Shown here in pieces: positions 1 to 10,388 of a stretch of DNA of 64,000 nt. The translations under genes were made by a program, and so were the position numbers. The notes under the pieces are model-generated. The model made no database searches and was not told the DNA's origin. It saw only the letters and a program-made list of their open reading frames with translations. Positions within the stretch are counted from its first letter, which is position 1, and the number at the start of each line of letters is the position of its first letter. The DNA comes from Zopfochytrium polystomum (lineage: Eukaryota > Chytridiomycota > Chytridiomycetes > Chytridiales > Chytridiaceae): positions 496,001 through 560,000 of the forward strand of contig JAIVFJ010000007.1 in assembly GCA_025765615.1 (NCBI GenBank), written 5' to 3'.

Positions 1-2
1 TC

Positions 3-1866
3 CTGCGCGCCGCCTGCGACGCCGACGCGGACGAGGTCGCCGACTTCAACGGCGTCGTCCATGACTTTGACTACCTCTTTGCAACCGCCGCGCGAGTCTA
101 CTTTCCCGACGCCGGCGACGACGACGACGATGGCACCAAGCGACGAGGCGTCGGCCGCCCCATCGCGCGCCCGGCGGCGGCGGCCGACAACGATAGCCAC
201 CCACGCATCCGCCGCGCCCGCAAGCCGACGACCGACCCCAGCTGCCTGACGATCGTGCGCGACACGGCGGCCCCGGACGCCGGGGTGATCTCGTCGGTGA
301 CGAGCATCCCGCAGATCCTGTTGTACGGCGACCCTGGCGACGACGCGGCCTCTTCCAAGATCCCGCTGCTCATCGTGCGGCCCGAGGCCGTCGGCACGCG
401 CGAGGCCTACCGCGGCCACCGCCTCATCGAGCACCACATGCGCCGACACCACGCGTGGGCCGTCAACGCCCTCGGCACCCACGTGCTGCTCATCGGCGGC
501 ATCGACACGTACTACCGCCGCTTCGGCTACGAGCAGGCGCCGCCGCGGTTTTGCGGCCGCGGCGGGTCCGTTGGAGACATTCCGCCGTTGAGGAAGGGCG
601 TCGCCGCCGAGGAGTTTGCCGTGCGGCCCGCGGTCGTCGTGAGACGGCCAGCCGCCGCCGCCACTGAGACCCACGCGCCGGATGCGTCGACGGCCGCGGC
701 CTACGGCCTGGACTGCGCCTTTTTGGAGGGTTTATGGCGAGACACGGCCGCGACGCGAATGCCGATCGTCGAGGATATCCCCGCCGAGTGGTGGGCCGAC
801 ATCATCGACGGGCGCATCCCGGGCTCCTTCACGGACCGTCGTGTATTTATCATTGAGCGCGCCGGCCGCGCAGGCCCCCGGCGACGAAGCAGCGGCGGCG
901 TCGGCTGTCGAAACACCAACACGCCCCAACGACGAGCCCGAACGCGTTGGATTCTTCCAGATGGACGCGCCCATGTTCGGCACGTCTGTCATCCGCTTCG
1001 AAGTTGACCCAGACCGCGCGTCGTTCGTTGACGTGACGCCTGCGCTGCTGCGGTGGCTGCCGACCTACCATCGCGAGTACATCGTCCCGTACCAGGCGGA
1101 CGCCGCAAAGGCCGAAGCCGCCGAAAAGGCGCGGCGCGCGAAGATCTCTGGTGCTGCCGCCGGCGCCGTCGATCCGTCGCAGCCACAAAAAGAGGACCAC
1201 CCAGCACCGGCACCGGCGTTGGTGTCAGCGGGCCCGCCCCCGCTCCCGCCGACCTGGTCCTTCGAGCTCAAGCTCGGCTCGCAGCACCCAGCGCTCGCGA
1301 GTGTCGACACTGCACAGCACCTCCCGCGCGGCCCGCGCCGCGCCGCGTCGTGGTACTCCCGCGTGCCGTCCCTCACGCGCTTTGCGCTGCGCGTGCAGCC
1401 CGTGCTGGAACGCCGCGTGCGTCGCGCGGCCGCCGTCGCCGGGTTCTCGGGCGCGCTGGCCGTCGTCACGCGCGGGTCGCGGTTTGGGGACCTCGCGCCG
1501 GTCGGCGGCGGAGGCGGCCGCGAGGGCAGAAACGGCGACAGCTGGGGGTCGGAGCGCGCGTCCCGCGCGACGGTGTTCCGGTTCCGCCGCGGGCGCATCG
1601 TCGCCGTGGAGGACCCAGCGCCGGGGGAGACGCTGGAGGCGCTGAGTAAGCGGTTCGGGGAGGGCGGCGCGGACGCCGCAGCGGGCCCGCTCGAGGTCGT
1701 GGTGCTGAAGGACGAGGTGGTGTCGCACCTCGTGTTTGGGTACAAGTCGCTGGACGAGGTGCGCGCGCTGCATCTGGATGTGAACTGGACTCCGCTCGGG
1801 GGACGGCTGTTTGACGTCATGTTTCCAAAGATGACCGAGGTGGACGGCATTTTTGGGTTGGACTAG
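3..1866 (+). CDS. GNAT-family N-acetyltransferase, 5'-truncated, with one frame break
   Basis: The reading frame is already open at the window edge, beginning with a GNAT-style opening (LRAACDADADEVADFNG), so the start codon lies upstream. The acetyl-CoA-binding half shows a degenerate R-x-x-G loop (YRGHRLIEHHM) followed by ALGTHVLLIGGIDTYYRRFGYE, where the F/YGY motif closing a GNAT fold is clear. An extended C-terminal half follows (RFEVDPDRASFVDVTP; TYHREYIVPYQAD), as in two-domain acetyltransferases related to bacterial Eis-like enzymes. The frame moves by one base between about 870 and 905: before it reads FIIERAGRA, after it reads QAPGDEAAAASAVETP. No intron with GT-AG ends fits there. 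Family assignment comes from motif reading; the substrate is unknown. The C-terminal 250 residues contain Pro/Ala- and Gly-rich linkers, typical of this locus's GC-rich coding. Confidence 0.7.
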
Positions 1867-2075
1867 GATTCCAAGAAAGTTCTGTGAAGCATTCCTGGTC
1901 CTTGTTTTTTGGGAGCCCTTCAGGACACGAAAGAGAGAGAGAGAGGGAGAGAAGAGAGAGGTCAGAGAAGATCGAGAGATGCAAAACGTGAGGGAGGTAA
2001 GGCGAAGAATTGTCGCATACCTTTTTTCGGTGGTGGAGAAACACCCACCTCCGCGGAACAGCCGCCAGCTGCCTC

Positions 2076-3737
2076 ATGCCGCCCATCGTCAATCCGGCGA
2101 CCGCCCTCGGGACCTACGCGCGATGCGCCGTCGTGGTCGCAGTCAGCGCCGCCGTCGCCGCCGCAGCCTACTCCGCAGCCGCCGCCGTCGAGTCGGCGCT
2201 CCAGGCCGGCCGCAGCCCGCGACCGCCCGACTCGCCGTCGCTGTACGCCGTGCTCCACCAGATCTTGCTCGTGTCGCTCGGGACCTTCGTGTACTTTACC
2301 CTGTCTGATCGGCACAGGATGGGATGGCAGAGGTTTGCGGAGCGCGCGGGCGTGCAGTTGCTGGTCTGGTCACCTTTCGTTGCGCTTGTGGTCGTGCTCG
2401 TGGCGCTGGCGAGCAGCAGGAACGTCGTTTTTAGTGTAGTTCCATTCCTTCGGATACCCGGTAATGAACCCTTGCGCTGTGTCAAAGCAACTCTACGCTA
2501 ACTCCATGCGGAATTTACTCAACTTTTCTTACTTCTCTCCTCATCACTGATCGTTTCAGCCGTCATGGTGGTTCAGCTATGCAATATGCCCAGCGAAAAA
2601 GCAACGTTGAAAGATGTGTTCAGTGACGGTTTCGTAGTTCGCACTTGGCGACTGCGTCATAAACGGCGGCTTGTTTTGGTTCATGGCATTCCTCGTCGGC
2701 GCAAACGACTTTGCACAACCTGGAAGTATTATAAGCTTGCTAGTGTCCTTCGCGCTCGTGACTGCAACGCTCATAGCGGAACATCTGCTGTACTTTCACG
2801 TTTTGAAAATATTGCGGGACGGAACTAAAGAGGGAAAATCCCCTTCCAACACCACCATGTCTCTCTCACAATCCAACATTGGATCGATGGTCTCGCTGAC
2901 AACACATGCGAAGGATCTAAGCAGCAAGAGTTTCCTTCAAAAGATGGCGACTACAATGCTGATTATTGCGTGTGAGGTTTTTTCGACGTTTCGGTCGCTT
3001 CCAATGTTAGGGGGGGTATTAATGTGCTCAAAGCAGTCTACCACCCAGTTGCAGTCTTCACGACGCTCCGCAAACCGGCTGACCAGGACGGCAGCTTTTA
3101 CATATTGGTGGCCCTCATGGTTCTGTTCAAGCCATTCAAAACCTGGCTCAACCTCTGCTGGTCACTGTTCAAAACTCGAAGCGATACCACCCTTTCACTC
3201 CGTAGAAAGATTGAAACCTTTCTGTCCAGCAACTACGACTCGAGCATCGTTATTTATCAAAGGATCGCGATACACAGCTCAAACGGTGTCGCGTTGATCG
3301 CAGCAATCTTCTTCTTCGCTGGCGACTCACCCGTCCAGAGCCTTTCCGCCGGCTGCATCGGTCGGCTGGGCGGATTGACCAGCGCGAAGATTGCTGGACG
3401 CTGGGCAATAATTACGGCTGCAGAAGTCATGGTCGATGTGTGGTGCGTGATCTACCGTGCGTGGGCGCGTTCTGCCCGCCATCGCGTGCGGCCAGCCGAA
3501 CCTGAGGATATGCAGAGCATGGTGGACACCGAAGCAAAACACGAATCGAATGCTCGAGGTGCGGACAGAGATGGAGACGCCGACAGCGCGATGAGCAACC
3601 GAGTCGAAGACCGGCTGGTTTGGCTCGGGATCTCATGCGCTCTCGGCCTGACTTCAGCTGTCAGTACGTGTGGGGGCGTCGCGTACTTAAAGGGGCTGTT
3701 TGGGAGCCAGGAGTGCAATGTGCTGGGTGTAACATGA
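2076..3737 (+). CDS. Unknown multi-TM protein, copy 1 (QECN-tail family)
   Basis: I do not recognise this family. The exons I infer are 2076-2460, 2560-2971 and 3034-3737, with introns starting GTAATG and GTGAGG. Hydrophobic segments include CAVVVAVSAAVAAAAYSAAA, SLYAVLHQILLVSLGTFVYF, a third near LLVWSPFVALVVVLVALA, then two or three more in exons 2-3 (e.g. SLLVSFALVTATLIAEHLLY, FYILVALMVLFKPF) and a last one before the tail GVAYLKGLFGSQECNVLG. The second copy at 6909-8180 aligns along its whole length, which supports the model. Copy 1 has a frame break near 2637 (FSDGFVV then ALGDCVINGGLF). It also has a loop of about 110 residues in exon 3 that copy 2 lacks. The topology suggests a 6-7 TM membrane protein. 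Function is unknown. Confidence 0.5.
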
Positions 3738-4019
3738 GGAGAGGACGGCGAAAGTTGATCGGCCGCACTTTTTGCAATTGCTGTTACCATTATGGTTCTG
3801 AAATTAGATTGGAAGTCAGTTTTGGGCGGGCAAAAGTACAGTCACTTCAATGATTTAATACACCATTACATACCAAAAGTAAAAAATGCAGCCATGTCGC
3901 CTGTCCACCGTTCTGGTCTTGTACGCTGCTGCACTGCTCGCTCCATTTACAGAAACTGCGATCGCCGTTTCATGCGACACAATCGAGTGAGGGGATCGCA
4001 TATACGCGGTGACGGCAGA

Positions 4020-4135
4020 CTCCATTTTACAAAAAAACATCCTTACGAACAAAGACTGGAAGGCGTTGCGTATCTCAAGGGGTTATTCGGAGCCAAGAGT
4101 GCAATGTGCTTGGGGTTGCTTATAATGACTGATCG
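4020..4135 (+). pseudogene. Decayed C-terminal tail of the QECN multi-TM family
   Basis: About 340 bp beyond the end of copy 1 the same tail reappears as EGVAYLKGLFGAKSAMC. At the DNA level it matches copy 1's final 60 bases with one base lost in the run before GCC AAG AGT GCA ATG, which destroys the QECN ending. No upstream exons of this third copy were recognised, so it looks like a duplicated and decayed 3' end. The rest of 3738-4400 holds no other gene I can support. Confidence 0.5.
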
Positions 4136-4400
4136 TCCTTGCTGTAATATGCCATAAAACTTCTAAGCTTTGGCGCAGTGAGCACAGCGGCGTCAAGTGC
4201 TTGTGGAATCGCTTGCAGCCACCATTGAGAGCGCTGCCCAGCGGGGAATCACATTCAAGCGCAGGAGTTGTGAGTCAAAGCAGGCGATCTGAAAGCATGG
4301 TGTGGCTCGCGTAGATAGCTCATACAAATTTAAGCGTTGCAACTCCTCCTCCAAACAAGACTGAACTGGCTCAACTCCTGCAACCGGCACCCCTCCGCCC

Positions 4401-5528
4401 TCACCACCGCATCCCTTCCACACTCTCCTTCACGGCGGCAACCAGCTCCTCCGCGCGATTCAGCAACACACTAATATGCCCCTCGCCCTCGTACACCCGC
4501 ACCTCGACGCCCTCCCCGCCCACGCCCCCACTGCCTCCGCGATACACAACGTCCCGGAAACTCTCTGCGCACGACGCGACGGGACAGTTCACGTCGGCGG
4601 CGCCGTGCAACAAGAGCACGCCGACGCGCGGCGACAAATCGCGCACGTCGAACTGCGCCGCGGGCCGCGCGCACTGCAGCACAGCGTCCGCAAGCGTGCC
4701 GCACAGCGGACCCTGCCGCGTCGCCGTCGCGGCGCTCGCGAGGAACGGCGCGAGCTCGCCGCGGTCGGCGAGGGCGCGGATCGCAGCGACGTCCGGGGGC
4801 GCAAAGATGAGCGGCAGCGCGAGGCGCGCGAAGAGCGGGAGGCGCTGCTGGTCGGGAGCGGCTGGCGCCGGGCGGCCGTCCTGGACAGGTTGCAGGGTGG
4901 CAGGGTCCAGGGCGACGGGCTCGTGGTCGTCGTCGTCGTCATCGTCGACTTCGCCGGAACCCGTCGCTGTTGGAGCGAGCCGCGCAGAGATCCAGCGGAG
5001 CGGTGGCGCGATCGCCGAGGCGGCCGCGCGGTCCAGGCGCAGCAGAGCGCGGGTGAGCGGATCCAGGACGGTGGCGCCCCAGCCGCTGGGGAGCGGGCGG
5101 TAGTAAGCGGATAGCCACGGCCCGTGGTACGGACCCGTTGAGCCGATCTGGACGACGCGGAGGGTGCGGTCGGGAAGAAAGCGGCCGACGGCGAGGGCGA
5201 GGCGGGAGCCGCCACTGGTGCCAGCCACGACGAACCTTGGGAGGCGTAGGTGGTCCGCGAGGGCCGCCACGTAGTCGCGCGAGAAGGACTCGTACGTGAT
5301 GGAAGGATCCGGCGGAGTGTCTCCCCAGCCGGGACGGTCAAAGGAGATGATGCGGACCCCTGCGGTCGCGGCAGCGGCGTGTAGGGGAAGTGCTTCTAGG
5401 CCGCAGCTTGGTGCTCCGTGGAGGTAGATGAGCGGGAGCGCCCTGTCCGAGTGAGATCCGAGCAGGTAGAACTTTATCGATCTCGAAGGGCCGATGTGCA
5501 GCGACGAGGTCAACACTGTCGGGGTCAT
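4401..5528 (-). CDS. Alpha/beta-hydrolase fold protein
   Basis: An intact single-exon 375-residue protein. It has the hydrolase-fold layout: the oxyanion-hole motif HGAP at residues 37-40, strand FDRPGWGD at about 63-70, the nucleophile elbow G-T-S-G-G with Ser105, an acidic residue in LLLHGAADVNCP near 320, and the catalytic His in GEGHIS near the C terminus. A lid-like insert (about residues 140-250) includes an acidic run of eight Asp/Glu codons, an expandable trinucleotide tract. No signal peptide or TM segment is apparent, so it is probably cytosolic. It is divergent from the EEP-phosphatase gene with only 42 bp between the two ATGs. The substrate cannot be told from sequence; esterase, epoxide hydrolase-like or proline iminopeptidase-like activities are all compatible. 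Confidence 0.85.
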   Translation of the reverse strand: MTPTVLTSSLHIGPSRSIKFYLLGSHSDRALPLIYLHGAPSCGLEALPLHAAAATAGVRIISFDRPGWGDTPPDPSITYESFSRDYVAALADHLRLPRFVVAGTSGGSRLALAVGRFLPDRTLRVVQIGSTGPYHGPWLSAYYRPLPSGWGATVLDPLTRALLRLDRAAASAIAPPLRWISARLAPTATGSGEVDDDDDDDHEPVALDPATLQPVQDGRPAPAAPDQQRLPLFARLALPLIFAPPDVAAIRALADRGELAPFLASAATATRQGPLCGTLADAVLQCARPAAQFDVRDLSPRVGVLLLHGAADVNCPVASCAESFRDVVYRGGSGGVGGEGVEVRVYEGEGHISVLLNRAEELVAAVKESVEGMRW

Positions 5529-5570
5529 GAGGGCGGATTATCTTTCCTGACTGGTGGCTGAGCCGCCCTA
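5529..5570. promoter_or_regulatory. 42-bp bidirectional promoter gap
   Basis: This is the whole space between the start codons of the divergent hydrolase and EEP genes. It contains a GGGCGGATTATC stretch (a GATA-like core on the reverse strand). No TATA box is visible. Both 5' UTRs must overlap the other gene's coding region or be nearly absent. Confidence 0.4.
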
Positions 5571-6593
5571 ATGAGCGAGGACGGGTTCCCTCGAGTTGAA
5601 GTCTCCATTCCAGCCTCGACATCATTTCCCGACGATGCTGCCTGCACGCAATTGAAGATCCTGCAGCTCAACGCACTAGCGACCCGCTTGGCAGACCGCC
5701 ACGCCTTCCCTTTCGTTCCTCCCCACGTCCTGTCTCCTTCCCACCGCTTTCCGATCCACCTCGCCCACATCCACGCTCACGCTCCAGACATCATCACCCT
5801 TCAAGAAGTCGAGCCGGAAGACCATGACAGCGTCTTCACACCAGCCCTCCAGGAGATGGGCTACGCCGTTGCGGGTGTCGCGTGGAAGCTCGAAGGCGGC
5901 GACGGCTGTGTCATATGGGTGCGTCCGTGCGTTGTGGAGCACCGCGGTTGTTGGAACGCTGCGCTACGCTGATGAAGATGGGACAATCCACAACCAGGTG
6001 TTGCTGATGGCCGTCGTTACGCGGATCGATGACGCGTCGGCCTGACCACAGCTGTCGCCCGGCACGTTCGTTGTGCGTTGCGACGACCCACCTGAAGGCG
6101 AAGAAACAGAACGAGGCGACGCGGCTGCGTCAAGCAGCTCAGCTCATCGACGCCGTGGCGAGTTTTGCCGCAGAGCACGCCCCACCCGGAAAGCGATCGC
6201 CGCTGCCCGTGCTGCTGGCGGGTGACTTCAACTCCACGCCCGACGTCCCTGGCGGTGTGTACGAGCGGCTTACGGGCTCTGCCAAGCTGCCTCTCTGTTC
6301 CGCGGGCGCCGCGGCGGTGGCTGCTGGTGGAGGCGGCGCTAGCGAGCCACGGTGGTCCACTTGGAAGCGGAGAAACGGAGCGGAGGGCGAATCGAAGCAT
6401 ACGATCGACTACGTCTTCTACTCTTCTCCTGGCGACTGGTCCCGACACTGCGGGCTCTCAGCTGCAGCTCCGCAGCTTTCTGATGCCGCCAGAGGAAAAG
6501 TTTGTAGGTGGCAGTAGGCTACCAAACGAAGTCTGGGGGTCCGATCACCTGTCGCTTGTTGCGTCCTTTGATTGGATCGAATCCACAGATTGA
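5571..6593 (+). CDS. Endonuclease/exonuclease/phosphatase (EEP) family protein, nocturnin/Angel-like, frame-broken
   Basis: The ordered EEP motifs are all present: LQLNA (Asn), ITLQEVE (catalytic Glu), VATTHLKAKK (His), LLAGDFNSTPD (Asp/Asn), KHTIDYVFYS (Asp) and the terminal GSDHLSLVASF (SDH). This arrangement is that of the CCR4/nocturnin/Angel branch, which acts on RNA tails or on nucleotide phosphates. No targeting signal was seen. The motifs fall in three reading frames, with shifts near 5930-5960, 6040-6065 and 6425-6460. A GT...AG pair (about 5919-5999) could be called an intron, but it would delete LRYADEDGTIHNQ, which looks coding, so I favour one-base indels. Either the sequence carries errors or the gene is a recent pseudogene; the perfect conservation of every catalytic motif favours error. 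Confidence 0.7.
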
Positions 6594-6908
6594 CTTTCCG
6601 ATGATGGTTTAGCAGAGAACTGCCGTTCTTGTACTGCCAGAATCCCGTCAGGCCTGCCGATCCCGGTTGTACGATTCAGATCGTTCGCTTTCTGGTTGCT
6701 TTAGTACTATAAACTGATTGCACATTTATTGCATAGCGGATAGCCGCTGCCGCTAATTTTTTTCTTGCGCGCTGGAAGAGGATCTTCCTTCTAATGGGGT
6801 TGTAGTGACCTCAAACCCACAAGCCTGTGGCCGACAACGCCACGTCATGACTATCGGCTCCGGCACAATTGACTCAAGAATTTCCCACGCGTTGACAACC
6901 CTCGATTC
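6594..6908. other. Intergenic stretch
   Basis: No coding evidence. Contains AT-richer sequence with TATAAAC-like and TTATTGCAT motifs upstream of the second multi-TM copy; nothing else recognised. Confidence 0.4.
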
Positions 6909-8180
6909 ATGGCAGGGTCGAGCCTGGCTCAACTGGCTCTCTCACTGCGTTGCGCTGTGGTCGTAGCCATCGGCATGGCGATCTCCGCCGCTTTGTACAC
7001 AGCCGCAGCAACCGCCGAGTCGACGCTTCAGAGACAGCGTAGTTCGCAGCCGCCCGATTCCGCATCTCTTTTTGCTGTGGTGCACCAAATCGTGTTGGTT
7101 TCGCTCGGCACCTCCATGTATGTCGTGCAGTCTGATCTGCGCGGAGGAAGATGGCAGCGATTTGCCGAGAAGGCCGGATTACAATACCTATCTTGGGCCG
7201 CGTTCGGCTTTCTCGTCACTGTAGTCGTGATTCATGCAAGGGACAGAAAGATCGTCCTCGTATTGACTCCGCTAGCACGGCTCCCAGGTGAAACAATGCC
7301 GCTGACTCATTTTGTTCAGTACTTCACTCACTGTTCCCAGCCCTGACTCCTTGGACAAACTTGCGCAGTTCTCGCATCGTGCTGAAAGTTTTGGTGGAAG
7401 GTCTCTTGTTTGGGCTGGGCGACTTTGTCTTCAACGCTTGCTTATTTCAGCTTGTGGCGTTTATCATCAGAGTTTACGATTTCGCCCAAGCTGTAAATAT
7501 TCTGAACATGTTCGTTTACATAGGGCTCGTCGGAACCATTCTTGTTCTTGAACGATTGGTATACGCCCACGTTTGAAGGAGCTGAAAATCCAAGACAGAA
7601 CCGGACTGTCCACTCGAAACACCACATTATCACTATTACAAACGGGGATCGGATCACTGAGCTCTTCTGCACCAAACGATTTGAGTCCTCAACAAGCACT
7701 TCCTCACAAGAGGTTGCAGCTACAATGCTAATTCTTCCTGTGAGTTGTCCAAACTCATGAGATCAGCACCAATCCTTATTTCGAGCAAGTCTTTATCCTG
7801 TAGGAGTCATTACAGCGCTGCGTATTCCAGCGGATGAAGATGGATCATTATTCGTCGTTGTGAGTCTGATGATGATGTTTGTGCCCTTCAAGTATTTAGT
7901 ACAACTTCTGTGGAACATGTTCAAGAAGCGACGAGAAACCAGGAACTCCCTCAACTGCAAGATGGCTACGAGAAAAGGGCGGATAGTGAGACTTTTGAAG
8001 GCGCCGATAAATCGGAGGAAGAGGATAAGTGGGTCGGAAACGAGTTTTGAAGATGTGATCGGTCGGGTTGGGTTTGGATGCGCCATTGGTCTGACCGCTA
8101 CAGCGGGCACTTGCGCAGGAGTCGCCTATTTGAAAAGCTTGTTTGGTGGTCAGGAGTGTAACATGGTTGGAGGTCTGTAA
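6909..8180 (+). CDS. Unknown multi-TM protein, copy 2 (QECN-tail family), frame-broken
   Basis: Paralogue of the gene at 2076-3737. Exon 1 (6909-7287) encodes CAVVVAIGMAISAALYTAAA, then SLFAVVHQIVLVSLGTSMYV and a third TM. A 53-bp intron (7288-7340) sits at the same position and phase as in copy 1. Exon 2 reads LFGLGDFVFNACLFQLVAF and LVLERLVYAHV, then the frame slips at 7571-7574, where copy 1 has GTTTTG and this copy GTTTG. The next-frame translation (LKELKIQDRTGLSTRNTTLS) still matches copy 1's LKILRDGTKEGKSPSNTTMS. A second slip lies before the next exon. Exon 3 (from about 7791) ends GVAYLKSLFGGQECNMVGGL. It lacks copy 1's long loop. Whether the slips are decay or sequencing error is open. 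Confidence 0.5.
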
Positions 8181-8314
8181 AAGTCGCAGGGTAATACGTT
8201 GAAAAATTGTATTGAGTCATTGCAGAGGGATGTCAACGGATGGTTTGATTCTTTCTTCGAGGAGAGAACAAAAATTGGTTTCCTTCATTTGGTGCAGATA
8301 AAACAACACACTGA

Positions 8315-8333
8315 AAAAAAAAAAAAAAAAAAA
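8315..8333 (+). repeat. Poly-A tract
   Basis: Run of about 19-20 A between the convergent ends of multi-TM copy 2 and the DJ-1-like gene. It could be a decayed poly-A insertion scar or a simple homopolymer. Confidence 0.6.
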
Positions 8334-8354
8334 GGTTCAACAGTGATAATGTCT

Positions 8355-9218
8355 CTACTCCTTCCTCTTGTGAACTACCGAAAACGGGTCCCACGAACTG
8401 TCCAGATGCGGCTCATACTCCAAGAAGATCGCAACCTGTTCGGCGAGCTGAGGGGAGCAGTGCTCCTTGATGATTGCGCACGCCATGTCGCAGCCCGCCG
8501 CAACGCCGGAGGACGTCCAGAACGTGCCGTCATGAACCCATCGAGCTTGGTGAACCCAGTCCACGTTTGGACCCTACGAACGGTCAGAAGTGAAAAGGTA
8601 GAGAGTGATTATAAAGACCTGAGATGTATTCCACTCCCAATTCAGCTTGTTGCCCGTTGCTTTTCGGCCATCCAAAAGCCCTGCCTTTGCCAGCAGCGCC
8701 GATCCAGTGCTGTAAGCGGCATAAAGGTTCAGTTCCTGTGATCCGCACCCAACCCCACACGGCGGAAGACTCACCAAACCGACCAGACTTCGTTCGCCAA
8801 ACCAGCAACGGTTCTGAGGACAGCAAGGAACTCCTCGCTCTCGACCAGCCGACGTGTGCCAAAGCCTCCGGGAACGAGGATGAAGTCAAGCTTCTCGCCC
8901 TTTGCCGCGAGGTCCTTCAGAGCGAAGTCGACGATGATAGGTTGCCCTGAAGACGATGTCGCCGTTCCGCCTTCGAGTGTTGCCGTCTTGATCCTCCATT
9001 TCAGCAGGCCTGACGCGAAAAACTGGACGGGACCTAGTTGGGGTCGTGAGCGGATCATTCGTGGATGAAGCAAGAGTTAATGGAGTGGAGGGGAACGTTG
9101 GGGCATAGGGACACAGGCGGGCATTGACTTCACCAAAGACATCCATCGGTGCAAAGCCGTCGAAGAGAACGACAAGGACGTCGTGGCCATTTCCAGAGTG
9201 AGAGTCCAAGCCCATCAT
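8355..9218 (-). CDS. DJ-1/PfpI-superfamily protein
   Basis: Four exons splice into one clean frame: 9134-9218, 8775-9033, 8619-8709 and 8355-8573. The first exon gives VLVVLFDGFAPMDVFG and joins directly to PVQFFASGLL, the classic D-x-x-G-P-x-x-x-F pattern. Then come IDFALKDLA-type strands, LDFILVPGGFGTRRL with the PGG turn and the EEFLAVLR helix. The nucleophile elbow is assembled across the second intron: WSV|C-T-G-S-A-L-L, the Cys codon being TG + C. The last exons give GPNVDWVHQARWVHDGTFWT and SGVAAGCDMACAII. This layout is that of ThiJ/PfpI proteins such as isonitrile hydratase-like and glyoxalase-III-like members. No signal peptide. The third intron has an unusual GTCTTT donor but keeps frame. 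Intact. Confidence 0.85.
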
Positions 9219-10388
9219 ACTCTGTCGATCGATGTGGGGTGATCAAGAACGACAGTTGATTTGATGGAGAGCTTTTTCGCGCCACCCTCCCTATTTATGA
9301 AATCTGATTAGTAATAAGAAGGCCGGACGTGACTGATGAATCGACGAAGGTGCAGACACTCCTGTCCACATGGAAAGACACCGCCGAGTGTTAATTGATT
9401 GATTGGGTATTTATTGATGCAAGGATGTATTTATTTAAAGCGAGACACAGGTACGAGTTGTAGGGGCAACCATGCTGGCCACTATTAGCGTGTTGCATCT
9501 ATCCAATCGATGGAGCAGGGGCAAGATTCTTGTGGCGTTGACAAGCGAACAATGTGGACAGTCACGTAAGCAGGCCGGCTTCACATGCTACACGTTTGAA
9601 GAACCGGGGTTTCGGGGAATAAATGGTTATGAGGCCAAAGGGCAGACCTTTTCCGCAAGAAAACGAAGATCTGGAAATTGAAAAGTACTTCAACTGCACC
9701 AGCCATGAGAGAGGAATGGTAAGCGCACAAGGAACTTTAAAGACCTCACCGAAGAGTAAGAAACCTTCACAACTGCCACCTGGGGGTCAAGATAGGCGCT
9801 GGTACCTCGGAAATCATTCTTCCTCGAGCGAGACACTGCACTGGACGGCGTGCCGAGCCGAAGTGGAAGGCATGCACTTATTGCACAAAGGCAAACCCGC
9901 GACGCGTTTGCGATGACGCGCCCGCAACGATAATTTGACTTGGCGCCGCTCTTTTCGATTTGGGGAAGGTGGTGGCTTGCACAACGAGGCAAACAGACGG
10001 CGGCCAGGGGCAACCCGGCTCGCCCTCCGCAATTTCGCGGCCTCGGACAGGCTCCCACGGTGCCGACTCATCCCGGGCGTGAGCCCGCGTGTCGCCGACT
10101 CCAGGCGACGCGGAGAGGAACCAGTAACTGTGCCATGTCGCACGCCACGGTGGGCGCGTGGTTGAAACACTCCTCTCGTGCAGCTGCTGTTCAGTGCAAT
10201 GTGCAAGGCCTCGCAGCCCCCGACCTCGGTCGGGAGTGGCAGGTACTCAAGTGGGATGCAGCCGCCTTCCCCACCCCCCCTCTTTTGTGTTGAGCTCCAC
10301 CTTTCTTTCTTTATTTTATCTGATCTGACGCCATCCCAAATGGACCCATCTATCCGTCTTCCGTTTTCATCCCCTAGTGCCTTGGAGT
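9219..10388. other. Intergenic region, no supported gene
   Basis: Over 1.1 kb between the DJ-1-like start and the kinesin stop. Open frames of up to 190 codons exist on both strands, but none shows a domain, codon-position bias or splice-supported structure. It presumably holds the DJ-1 promoter and the kinesin 3' UTR. Confidence 0.4.

Noticed and set aside
5919..5999. Possible 81-bp intron in the EEP gene
   Set aside because: It would remove LRYADEDGTIHNQ, which reads as conserved coding text leading into QVLLMAVV; a one-base slip explains the frame change better.
8700..8730. Apparent Cys-to-Ser replacement in the DJ-1-like active site (A-Y-S-T-G-S)
   Set aside because: Splicing at the TTACAG acceptor recreates V-C-T-G-S; the Ser reading is intronic sequence.
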